From Mesorhizobium neociceri (GTDB lineage: Bacteria; Pseudomonadota; Alphaproteobacteria; Rhizobiales; Rhizobiaceae): 64,000 bases of DNA. Shown here one piece after another: positions 1-8,300 of the stretch. The stretch covers positions 1 through 64,000 of the forward strand of contig NZ_JACDTY010000008.1 in NCBI RefSeq assembly GCF_013520985.1, read 5' to 3'. The position numbers and the translations under genes are program-made. The notes below the pieces were generated by a model that searched no databases, was not told the origin of the DNA, and was given only the letters and a program-made list of their open reading frames with translations. Every line of letters begins with the position of its first letter. The first letter of the stretch is position 1.

Positions 1-121
1 CGCGAAGATCATTGGAAAGAGGTCGGGTCATCAGATGCTGGCCTCCACTCCAGCCAGCATCTTGAATCACAAAACCGACAAATCGGGAATCCCCTTCGAT
101 TCCATCAAGTCGTGAACCGCT

Positions 122-727
122 CTAGCGCGCCTTGAGCCGCTGCCGGTGGGCCGCCTGCTTGGCGCGGTTGCCGCACAGCGCCATGCTGCACCAGCGGCGC
201 TTATGCCCGCGCGTGTGGTCGACGAACATCAGCGTGCAGGCCGGTCCCTCGCAGGCCTTCACGTCCGAGAAACTCTCCTCGCAGACAAATGTCGCCAGCG
301 TTTCGGCGACCGGCAGCAGCAGCGCTTCAGGTGAGCGCCAGCGCCGCAGCGTCTGGAGTTCGAGGCCGTCGCCGCCGCCAACGATGCGGCTGAACCGTTC
401 ATCGCGATCAAGCAGCCGGTTCAGCGGCTCCAGGGCGAGCAACGCATCGGCAGGGAGCTTCCGCCCCTTGCGCTCGCGCACAAAGCCCCTGAACCATTCG
501 CGCAACTGTCTCGCCTGATCCGCCATCTCATCGAGCTCACCGGGACGGGCCCGGGCTCGTATGCCTCGCAGCGCGTCCGCAGGCACCAGTCCGGCCTGTT
601 CCAGCCAGCTCAGCAATCCCTCGCCGTCGTCGAGCCAGTCGACGGGGGTGTCGACCGGCGTTGCGATTGAATTCAGGAAATCCATGGCGAGTGCATCGCC
701 GACAAACATCGCGGGAGAATGCTGCAT
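122..727 (-). CDS. CGNR zinc-finger / ABATE-domain transcriptional regulator
   Basis: Predicted DNA-binding regulator of about 201 residues. The N-terminal part is an ABATE-like stress-sensing domain. The C-terminus carries the CGNR zinc finger: a CEGPAC pair, then WCSMALCGNR followed by a basic helix. The ATG at 727 is preferred over an upstream GTG at 766 because it has a GGAG ribosome site six bases ahead. It diverges from the hydrolase/SDR gene set beginning at 885 and plausibly controls it; the ligand is unknown. Its TAG stop lies in a TAGAGCGGTTCA sequence like the edge of a rhizobial palindrome seen elsewhere in the window. The family call is firm; the regulatory target is inferred. 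Confidence 0.85.
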   Translation of the reverse strand: MQHSPAMFVGDALAMDFLNSIATPVDTPVDWLDDGEGLLSWLEQAGLVPADALRGIRARARPGELDEMADQARQLREWFRGFVRERKGRKLPADALLALEPLNRLLDRDERFSRIVGGGDGLELQTLRRWRSPEALLLPVAETLATFVCEESFSDVKACEGPACTLMFVDHTRGHKRRWCSMALCGNRAKQAAHRQRLKAR

Positions 728-832
728 CGGAACTCCAATTGTCCCGGCAGCATCGGCCCCGAGCACGTCTTCGTGAACATAACCGCTCTAAGGCTTGTTG
801 ACAAGTTACGAACGGTTGCGGTAATTCCAATG

Positions 833-861
833 TAACCTGTTTGAAGAACTTAGTCAGGTTA
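833..861. promoter_or_regulatory. Inverted repeat TAACCTG-N15-CAGGTTA in the divergent promoter region
   Basis: Two perfect 7-base arms (833-839 and 855-861) flank 15 bases in the gap between the CGNR regulator and the alpha/beta hydrolase gene. The right arm lies just ahead of the AAGGAGGAG ribosome site of the hydrolase, and a TTGACA hexamer sits upstream at 798-803. Placement fits an operator for the neighbouring regulator, but no binding evidence exists. Confidence 0.4.
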
Positions 862-884
862 TTTCTTTAAGGAGGAGAGAGTCG

Positions 885-1610
885 ATGTCTTCGCAGCCTA
901 TGAGCATTGTGCTCGCCCATGGCGCCTGGGCCGATGGATCGAGCTGGGCAAAAATCATCGCACCGCTGGCGGCTCAGGGTTTCAACGTGATTGCCGCGCC
1001 ATTGCCGCTGACATCGTTCCGCGATGATGTGGCCGCACTCGATCGCACCATCGAGCGTGTGGCGGGGCAGGTGGTGCTGGTCGGCCACGCCTATGCGGGC
1101 GCCGTGATCGCGGCGACGCGCAGCGACAGGGTGAGGGCGTTGGTCTTTGTCGCCGGGCTTGCTCCGGACGAGGGCGAGACGGTGGCGGACGTCTTCTACC
1201 GCGCCAAGCCGCATGCGCTGGCGCCGGCGCTTGCTCCAGACGCTCATGGGCTGATCTATCTGCCCAAAGCGGCTTTCGCCGCAGCCTTCGCCCAGAACGC
1301 TTCGGCCGAAGAGCTGGCGGTGCTGGCCGCGGTTCAGCGGCCGATCTCGCCGGCCTGCATCACGGTCGCCATGGAGCGGCCGCTGTGGAAGGACCTGCCG
1401 TCGTGGTTCCTGGTGGCGGAAGAGGATCACATGATCCCGGCCGAGACCCAGCATTTCATGGCGACGAGAATGAAGGCGCAGGTGCGGTCGCACCCGGTCG
1501 ATCACACGCCGATCGTTACCGCGTCGGGCGTCGTCGTCGACATCATTCTCGATGCAGCGCGCGGGGCGATGGACAACGCACCCCCGCGCCAGGCGGCTCA
1601 GACGAGCTAA
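885..1610 (+). CDS. Alpha/beta hydrolase-fold protein lacking the nucleophile serine
   Basis: A 241-residue single-domain alpha/beta hydrolase of the type that opens with VLAHGAWADGSSW (oxyanion region near residues 10-21). The usual nucleophile elbow GHSYGG reads GHAYAG here (residues 67-72), so Ala69 replaces serine; the codon is an unambiguous GCC. A C-terminal acid/histidine region (HPVDHTPIV, near residue 205) is still present. The start has a strong AAGGAGGAG site. It is first in a plus-strand run with a second hydrolase and an SDR, so it may share a catabolic or detoxifying role with them. Without the serine it is probably not a classical esterase; it could bind ligand or use another chemistry. 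Function unknown. Confidence 0.85.
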   Translation: MSSQPMSIVLAHGAWADGSSWAKIIAPLAAQGFNVIAAPLPLTSFRDDVAALDRTIERVAGQVVLVGHAYAGAVIAATRSDRVRALVFVAGLAPDEGETVADVFYRAKPHALAPALAPDAHGLIYLPKAAFAAAFAQNASAEELAVLAAVQRPISPACITVAMERPLWKDLPSWFLVAEEDHMIPAETQHFMATRMKAQVRSHPVDHTPIVTASGVVVDIILDAARGAMDNAPPRQAAQTS

Positions 1611-1653
1611 CCGCCAATTTGATTTGTTAGCAGGCTTTCGCAGGAGAGAGAAA

Positions 1654-2508
1654 ATGGCTGTAGTCAACTATCGCAAGGCCGACGTGAACGGCTTCAACAT
1701 CTTCTACCGCGAGGCCGGCGCGCAAGGCGCGCCGAAGCTTCTTTTGCTGCACGGCTTCCCGAGTTCGAGCCACATGTTCCGGGATCTGATCCCGCTGCTG
1801 GCCGACCGTTTCCACATCATTGCTCCCGATCTGCCGGGGTTCGGCCAGTCGGACATGCCCGCGCGCGACAAGTTCGCCTACACCTTCGACAACATTGCCG
1901 ATGTGATCGACCGCTTCACCGACAAGGTCGGCTTCGACTGTTACGCCGTCTATGTCTTCGACTACGGTGCGCCGACCGGTTTCCGGCTTGCCGTCAGGCA
2001 CTCGGAAAAGATCACCGCGATCATCTCGCAGAACGGCAATGCTTACGAGGAAGGCCTGAGCGATGGCTGGAATCCGATCCGCGCCTACTGGCTGGAGCCG
2101 TCAGCGGCCAATCGCGAAGCCCTGCGCGCAATGCTGAAGCCCGAGGCGACGATCTGGCAGTATACGCACGGCGTTCCCGATGCGGGCCGCGTCTCACCGG
2201 ACGGATACGGGCTCGACAATTTCTACCTGGCGCGGCCCGGCGCCGACGAGGTGCAGCTCGACCTGTTTGGCGACTACAAGAGCAATGTCGCGCTCTATCC
2301 CGCCTTCCAGGATTATTTCCGCACCCATAAGCCGCCCTTCCTCGCCGTGTGGGGCAAGCACGATCCGTTCTTCCTGCCGCCGGGCGCCGAGGCGTTCAAG
2401 CGCGACATACCGGATGCGGTCGTGCGCTTCTTCGACACCGGCCATTTCGCGCTGGAAACGCACGCCGCAGAGATAGCGGCCGCCATCCGCGACTTCCTTC
2501 CCCGCTGA
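1654..2508 (+). CDS. Alpha/beta hydrolase, dehalogenase/epoxide-hydrolase type
   Basis: A 284-residue alpha/beta hydrolase of the haloalkane dehalogenase/epoxide hydrolase group. HGFPSSS (residues 33-39) forms the oxyanion region, DLPGFGQSD follows beta-4, and the nucleophile elbow VFDYGAP puts Asp103 where esterases have serine. His264 in DTGHFALE is the likely catalytic base. An aspartate nucleophile predicts hydrolysis of C-halogen or epoxide bonds through a covalent ester. The start at 1654 follows a GGAGAG site; a longer frame upstream overlaps the previous gene and lacks a good start. It is probably co-transcribed with the genes at 885 and 2531. The substrate cannot be told from sequence. 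Confidence 0.88.
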   Translation: MAVVNYRKADVNGFNIFYREAGAQGAPKLLLLHGFPSSSHMFRDLIPLLADRFHIIAPDLPGFGQSDMPARDKFAYTFDNIADVIDRFTDKVGFDCYAVYVFDYGAPTGFRLAVRHSEKITAIISQNGNAYEEGLSDGWNPIRAYWLEPSAANREALRAMLKPEATIWQYTHGVPDAGRVSPDGYGLDNFYLARPGADEVQLDLFGDYKSNVALYPAFQDYFRTHKPPFLAVWGKHDPFFLPPGAEAFKRDIPDAVVRFFDTGHFALETHAAEIAAAIRDFLPR

Positions 2509-2530
2509 GATCAGAAGAAGGATTCCCGAA

Positions 2531-3301
2531 ATGTCCAACTCCGTCGCCGTCCTCACCGGCGCCAGCCAGGGCATCGGCCAGGCCACCGCCATCCGTCTCG
2601 CGCGCGACTTCAAGGCCATCGTGTTGGTTGCGCGCAATCGCGCCAATCTTGAGCAGACGTCGGAAGCGGTGCGCGCCGCCGGTGCACAGGCGCTGGTGAT
2701 CGATGCCGATCTGGCCGTGCCGCAGGCCGCAAGCGCCATTGTCGATCAGACCATGGCCGCATTCGGCCGCATCGACGCGCTCCTCAACATTGCCGGTGCG
2801 GTGCCGCAGATCGACCTGTTCGACATGACCTACGAGCAGTGGGAAGGTGGCCTGGCGCTGAAGCTGCACGGCGCAAGGCGGCTCACCATTGCGGCGTGGC
2901 CTGCGCTGAAGGCGGCCAAGGGTGCGGTTGTCCTGATGTCGGGCAATTCGGCGCTGTTCCCGAAAGCGCCTTATGCAGCCGTTGGAACGATCAATGCGGC
3001 GATCGTCGCCTTGGCGAAAGCGTTCTCCGATCGCGGCATTGCCGATGGCGTGCAGGTCAACAGTGTGCTGCCCGGGCCGGTGATGACCGGCCGCCGCCAG
3101 TCCTATCTCAAGCATTGGGCGCCGTTGCACGACATGACGGTGGAGGAGGCGACGGCCAATTTCCCCAAGGAAGCCGTCATCGCCCGCTACGGCGAACCCG
3201 AGGAGATCGCCGAACTGATGGCCTTCCTGGTGTCGCCAGGCGCCCGCTGGATGACCGGATCGGCGCTGCGTATGGACGGCGGCGAAGTGAAATCGGTCTG
3301 A
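2531..3301 (+). CDS. Short-chain dehydrogenase/reductase with altered YxxxK motif
   Basis: A 256-residue SDR-family protein. The cofactor glycine motif TGASQGIG is at residues 9-16, the NIAGA segment near 86-90, and the C-terminal MTGSALRMDGG ending is typical. The catalytic tetrad is degenerate: Tyr148 is present but the lysine four residues on is Gly152 (YAAVG). The fold and NAD(P) binding should be retained while normal proton relay is doubtful. The gene follows the second hydrolase by 22 bases and probably belongs to the same transcript. Substrate unknown. Confidence 0.85.
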   Translation: MSNSVAVLTGASQGIGQATAIRLARDFKAIVLVARNRANLEQTSEAVRAAGAQALVIDADLAVPQAASAIVDQTMAAFGRIDALLNIAGAVPQIDLFDMTYEQWEGGLALKLHGARRLTIAAWPALKAAKGAVVLMSGNSALFPKAPYAAVGTINAAIVALAKAFSDRGIADGVQVNSVLPGPVMTGRRQSYLKHWAPLHDMTVEEATANFPKEAVIARYGEPEEIAELMAFLVSPGARWMTGSALRMDGGEVKSV

Positions 3302-3315
3302 CGGAGGATGAACAG

Positions 3316-3609
3316 ATGATAGACTGGGACAGCGTAACCCGCGATCATGTGCTGCAAGCGATCAAGGAATATGACCGGCTGGGGCCGGACCAGTTCTTCA
3401 ACGAGCATGGCTTCGCCCCAACAACCACCTATGAGTTGGCTTGGAAAGAACGCGCCTATCCGCCAAAGGCAATCCTGGGCACGGCTTATGAGTTCGCCAC
3501 CGGCCGGCGGCTTGCGTCCGCCGATTTCGAAGGTGGCAGGTCAGGCGCCGTAAAGGTGCTTGGACAGCTGGGTTTCACCGTCCGCGAGAAGCGGCGACCG
3601 GCTGGGTGA
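3316..3609 (+). CDS. Small protein resembling the ScoMcrA N-terminal head domain
   Basis: A 97-residue protein starting at an ATG after GGAGGATG, 14 bases behind the SDR. The pattern (AIKEYDRLGPDQFF, then a tyrosine-rich stretch with YPPKAILGTAYEF, a DFEGG turn and a final LGF strand) resembles the N-terminal head domain fused to HNH and sulfur-binding modules in ScoMcrA-type modification-dependent endonucleases. Here it stands alone with no nuclease domain, and no such domain is encoded nearby. It may be a relic, a DNA-binding adaptor or an unrelated use of the fold. The domain match is from memory and moderately sure. Confidence 0.65.
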   Translation: MIDWDSVTRDHVLQAIKEYDRLGPDQFFNEHGFAPTTTYELAWKERAYPPKAILGTAYEFATGRRLASADFEGGRSGAVKVLGQLGFTVREKRRPAG

Positions 3610-3635
3610 ACGGCTCCCGAGCCACCGCAGGAAAC

Positions 3636-4097
3636 TCACGTACACCCCCATTCGCGGATCTTGCATTTTTGTCCTGTCCGCTCGCAGGCCTGCAGCGTGA
3701 GGTCTTCGGCCTCCCGGCGTGTTTGCGCTGTCTCCGCGCCCCAACTGGCAAATTGTCCGCTCGTCTTTTCGCCCACCGCGAGGGCGCCGCAATGATTGTA
3801 GGGAAAGCCGGTGTTGTCGTCGTCGTCCCAATGGCGATGATTGCGAAACACGCTGACCACGGTACAGCCGTCACCGCCGGCGTTCTGGCAATGCTTGAGG
3901 GCGATGTCCATCGCCTCCTGACGCTTGTCGGCGCCCCAAAAGAAGCCGTGCTTGCCGTCAGGGTTCGAATACGCGATTGCCGCCCAGATGCCCCTCTCTT
4001 CCTCAGCCGGAGGCGGGGCAGGGAGGTCCGCCGCAGCGAGCCGCCCGGCGCAGGCCAACAGCATGCCGATCGCCGCAACGGCGAGTCTGGTTCTCAT
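3636..4097 (-). CDS. Secreted DUF4189-domain protein
   Basis: A 153-residue exported protein: a short hydrophobic signal peptide ending near ADLPAPP, then a DUF4189 domain (WAAIAYSNPDGKHGF, repeated cysteines, ALAVGEKTSG, final EWGCT). DUF4189 proteins are small periplasmic or surface cysteine-containing proteins of unknown role. It is the last gene of the minus-strand adhesin block and overlaps the preceding gene by four bases, so translation is probably coupled. The mature part has at least five cysteines, suggesting disulfides. A role in adhesin display is only inferred from position. Confidence 0.8.
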   Translation of the reverse strand: MRTRLAVAAIGMLLACAGRLAAADLPAPPPAEEERGIWAAIAYSNPDGKHGFFWGADKRQEAMDIALKHCQNAGGDGCTVVSVFRNHRHWDDDDNTGFPYNHCGALAVGEKTSGQFASWGAETAQTRREAEDLTLQACERTGQKCKIREWGCT

Positions 4098-4789
4098 TGT
4101 ACGCCTCCTTGTTTTCCTGCTGCCGAGGCCACGGAAATGACGACGCAGCTGTTGCCGGTTGGCAGAAGCATCGCGTTGCCCCCTCCATTGGCCAGTTCAT
4201 AGACGCTGATTTGCCCAAGATTATTGGCAAGCTTGCTGCCTTTCGGAAGCAGGGCCGGAACATCGGCGCAATTGGCCGCGAATGGCGCCACCCTGACCAT
4301 CGTACCTTCGCAAACAGATGCGGTGGGTGCTGCGAACACCAGGCCCGCTGCCGGGCCGCTGTAGCCCTGCGTGGCATAGTTCATGCCGACCAGGGCTTCC
4401 ACGACGTGTTTGTCGGGGGCCTCGTTGCTCCAAATCGACTGGACGCTGTACGTAGTGCCGGTCGTCAGCATCTGCCCAAGGGCTGGGAAAATGTTGGAAC
4501 AAGACTGCAATCCTGCCTGTTTGGCGTGTTGCAGAAATGGTGTGTCGGCCAGGGCCGGATCGGGCTCGTTGGTCTCCGCGATCGCCGGCTGCGGCAATAA
4601 ATTGTGGACCAGGCCGTAGCGCATGGCTGCGAAGCCGGCCGTGGCGACGACGGCAATGGCGAGCAACGAGAAGACAGCGGTCTTCGCCCGGTTTCGTTGC
4701 GGTTTGCTCCGGTCATCGATGCCGGCCCGAACAGCATCCTTTCCTTGGTTGCGGGACATTATCCGGTCATGGATCGATTGCTGGTTCAT
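4094..4789 (-). CDS. Unknown single-pass membrane-anchored periplasmic protein
   Basis: A 231-residue protein I do not recognise. A basic cytoplasmic N-terminus (about 35 residues) is followed by one membrane segment (about residues 37-57) and a periplasmic region of about 170 residues with paired cysteines. It lies 13 bases after the IalB-type gene and overlaps the DUF4189 gene by four bases, so it is firmly part of that operon. The topology suggests an inner-membrane-tethered accessory factor. No catalytic motif is visible. Confidence 0.75.
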   Translation of the reverse strand: MNQQSIHDRIMSRNQGKDAVRAGIDDRSKPQRNRAKTAVFSLLAIAVVATAGFAAMRYGLVHNLLPQPAIAETNEPDPALADTPFLQHAKQAGLQSCSNIFPALGQMLTTGTTYSVQSIWSNEAPDKHVVEALVGMNYATQGYSGPAAGLVFAAPTASVCEGTMVRVAPFAANCADVPALLPKGSKLANNLGQISVYELANGGGNAMLLPTGNSCVVISVASAAGKQGGVQ

Positions 4790-4802
4790 CGCGATGCCTT
4801 CG

Positions 4803-5378
4803 TCAATTGATCGCCGCGACGGCCGCGGCCAGGCCCTTGAGGGTTGCGGTCACGTTGATCGTCCTGCCATCCGTGGTCGGAAAGGAGATGACGGATGCCG
4901 CAGCCTTCGAAATCTGTTCGCGCATGATCGGACCAACCGGCAGCATGCCGACGCAGACGGCCTGATTGCATCCGTCGAGTTGAATTTTTATCGGCTCCTT
5001 GCGCCCTTCGAACGTCAGCGAGACAGGACTGTCGCTCCTGGCAATCGGCGGGGTACGCAAGATCATGTAGGGGTTGCCTTCCTTGGTGGCGGCCAGCGAC
5101 CAGCTGAACGCAACCTGTCCTGTCTGGTCCTCGATGATCTGGGTGACGTTGCAGACCTTTTGGCGCGCCTTCAGGTTCTCGTCGCAGATCAGCGTCCAGT
5201 TCTCGAACGGACGGGTGGTCCGTTGATATTCGCCAAGCTTCGCATCCGCGGGCACCGCCACGTCGGAAGGTTTTACCCTGTAGCCGGAAGGGATCGCTTC
5301 CTGCCCGGCCGCTAGCAAGCCGGACAGGAGCATTGACGTCATGGATATCGCGACAGCAAGGACTGCCTGCCTGATCAT
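4803..5378 (-). CDS. Invasion-associated locus B (IalB) family protein
   Basis: A 191-residue exported protein with a signal peptide over about the first 25 residues. The IalB core runs from FENWTLICDE (about residues 57-66) through cysteine pairs to QLDGCNQAVCVGMLPVG. IalB was named in Bartonella for a role in red-cell invasion; family members are small periplasmic or outer-membrane proteins common in Hyphomicrobiales, with unclear biochemistry. Only nine bases separate it from the adhesin stop, which makes co-transcription near certain. In this context it may help fold, protect or export the trimeric adhesin. Confidence 0.85.
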   Translation of the reverse strand: MIRQAVLAVAISMTSMLLSGLLAAGQEAIPSGYRVKPSDVAVPADAKLGEYQRTTRPFENWTLICDENLKARQKVCNVTQIIEDQTGQVAFSWSLAATKEGNPYMILRTPPIARSDSPVSLTFEGRKEPIKIQLDGCNQAVCVGMLPVGPIMREQISKAAASVISFPTTDGRTINVTATLKGLAAAVAAIN

Positions 5379-5387
5379 GGCCGGGCT

Positions 5388-8300
5388 CTAGTTCAGCGTA
5401 AGGCTGACGCCCGCGCCGACACCCCAGTGCCCGCCTGCCGTCGTGCCGGACAGGTTTGCCCGAACCCGTCCCTCCTCACTGGTGTAGCCCGCACCGAACG
5501 CTACGGCCCCTTCACCGCGCCAGTAGCCGCCGCCTGCGGCCACGCTCAGCTTGCCGGGACGATCGTCGTAGCGCAGCGAGGCGGCCGCCAGGCCGATCGC
5601 GGCGGCCTGGCGCGCTTCGCCCTTGACCTCGCCCATGTCCATGTTGAGCTGGCTCAGTTTGGAGTCCGTGTACGCATTGGCTTGCTGCAGCGTGGTGGCC
5701 GCCACCTGGTTGGTGTAGGTCTTCGAATCCGCTAGGTTGAGCGACAGCCCGGTGTTTAGCTGCTGAACGTTGACCGCATCAGTGTTGGCAACGCCCGCCT
5801 CGACATTGTGGATGACCACCGGCGTGTTGGGGTCGCCACCGGCAAGCGTTATCGAGTTGGATTTGCTGCCGTCGCCGTTCTTGTCGTACTGGACCGCGAA
5901 CTCGTTGAGATCGCCGACGCTCCCCTGCATGGCTTCGACAGCCTGGTTGGTCGCGTAGAGCTGGCTGCCGTTGATGGCGTCGGTGGAGGTGCCGCTGATC
6001 CTGCCCGCGGCGACATTGGTGACGGTGCGCTCATTGCCGACGGTGCCGACGCTCACCGTGCTCGTCGGAGTTGTTCCGGCAAACGTGTAGTTGACGCCGT
6101 TGATCGTGGTGCCGGTGGTGGCGACGGCCGCCGCCGTCGTCGAGCCGGCGCCGAGCGCGACGCTGCCCGGCTCGTTGGCCTTTGCGCCGGCGCCGAGCGC
6201 CACTGCCTGGGCTCCGTTGGTCGTCGAGTTGGTGCCGAGTGCGATGCTGTCGGCCTGGTTGACGGTCGAATTCTGGCCGATCGCGATGCCACCCGGCGCC
6301 GTCTGCTGCACAATGGCGCCGTTGCCGATGCCGATGCCGTTGTCGCCGTTGACGGTGGTGCGCGGACCGACCGCAACCGAATCGATGCCGACCGCAAGCG
6401 AGTCGGGAGCCGTCGAATTGGCATGGAAGTACAGGCTTCCCGTCACCGCGAACGAGCTCAGCGCGCCCTTCAGCTGGCGCAGCGTGACCGCGTCCTGGTC
6501 CTGGGTGCCGTCGGCCACGTTGATGATCTGGCGATAGGAGGTGGAGGTGCCGACCGAGACGGCGCCGAGCAAGGTCGCGTCGGTGGTGTTGTAGGGAACG
6601 AGGCCGGTGCCGGCGAGGATCGATCCCGATGCCGGCGCGACCGCACGGTCCGAAACCGATCCGGAGCCCAGCGCTACTCCGTCGGCGACTGTGGCCTGGG
6701 TGCCGCGGCCGAGCGCCAGCGAATTGGCGGCGGACGCGGTGGCCTGGTAGCCGACGGCGGAGGAGCCGACCCCTTGCGCGAAAGCGTCGGTGACCGGCAG
6801 CGTCGTGTCGTTGGTGCGCACATAGCGGATGCCGTCGCCATTGGCGTCGGTGTACGCCGTCGAGGTGTCGCCGGCGATGTTGCTGATCGAATTGCCGAGA
6901 TTGGTGATGTCGGTGGTGTTGGCCGCGATATCGGTCGTGTTCTGCGTCACCTGCTGGTTGGTGGCGAAGAGCTGCGAGCCGTTGACGGCATCGGTCGAGC
7001 TGCCGCTCAAATGCCCGGCGGCGACGTTCTGGATCTGCCGTTCCGCGCCCACCGAGCCGACCGAGAACGCGCCCGCTGGCGTAGCGCCGGCGAAGGTGTA
7101 GTTCACGCCGCCGATCGTCGTGCCGCCGACCGCCGTCGTCACGCTCGACACCGCATTCGCGCCGATCGCCACGTCGCCGGCATTGTTGGCCACCGCATTC
7201 GGGCCGATCGCAACGGAGTCCGTCCCCAGCGCCTGCGAATCCGCCAGCGTCGAATTGGCATGGAAATACTTGATGCCGCCGCCGGTGCTGATGCTGTTGA
7301 TCGTGTTGCCGAGAGTGGTGATGTCGGCGGTGTTGGCGGCGATATCGGTGGTGTTTTGCGTCACCTGCTGGTTGGTCGCGAACAGCTGCGAACCGTTGAC
7401 CGCGTCGGTCGAGCTACCGCTCAACTGCCCGGCCGCGACGTTCTGGATCTGGCGTTCCGCGCCCACCGAGCCGACCGAGAACGCACCGGCCGGCGTGGTT
7501 CCGGCGAAGGTATAGTTCACGCCGCCGATCGTCGTGCCGCCGACCGCCGTCGTCGTGCCGGATACGGAATTCAGGCCGATCGCCACGTCGCCGGCATTGT
7601 TGGCGATGGCGTTCGGACCGACAGCGACGGAATCGGTTCCAAGCGCCTGGGAATCCGCCAGCGTCGAATTGGCGTGGAAATACTTGATGCCGCCGCCGGT
7701 GTTGATGCCGGTGATCGTGTTGCCGAGATTGGTGATGTCGGCGGTGTTGGCCGCTATGTCGGTGGTGTTCTGCGTCACCTGCTGATTGGTCGCGAACAGC
7801 TGCGAACCGTTGATCGCGTCGGTCGAGCCGTTGTTGAGCCGCCCTGCCGCGACATTGGTGATGGTCCGCTCGGCGCCGAGCGCGCCAACGCTGACGGTGC
7901 TCGTCGGGTTCGTGCCGGCGAAGCTGTAGGCCGTGCTGCCGATCGTCGTCCCGCTGGTGCCCACCGCCGTCGCGGTCACCGAGCCGGAGCCGAGCGCCAC
8001 GTCGCCGGAGCTTGCCGCCGCGGTCGCGCCATTGCCCAGCGCGACATTGCCGGCGAGACCGGCAGCGCCAGCCGTGGAGCCGTTGCCCAGCGCCACGGAG
8101 CCTTGCCCGACGGCCTTGTTGCTGTTGCCGATGGCGACGGCGCCGTTGGCCATATTGGCCGCGGTGGCGGTCGCCGTGCCGTCGCTGTTGGCGATGTTGT
8201 TGGCGCCGCCGGTGAAGGCGCCGGTGCCGCTGGCATAGCTGGGATCGCCTATGGCGACCGCGCCATCGCCAAAGGCCGTATTGCCGGCGCCGATGGCGAC

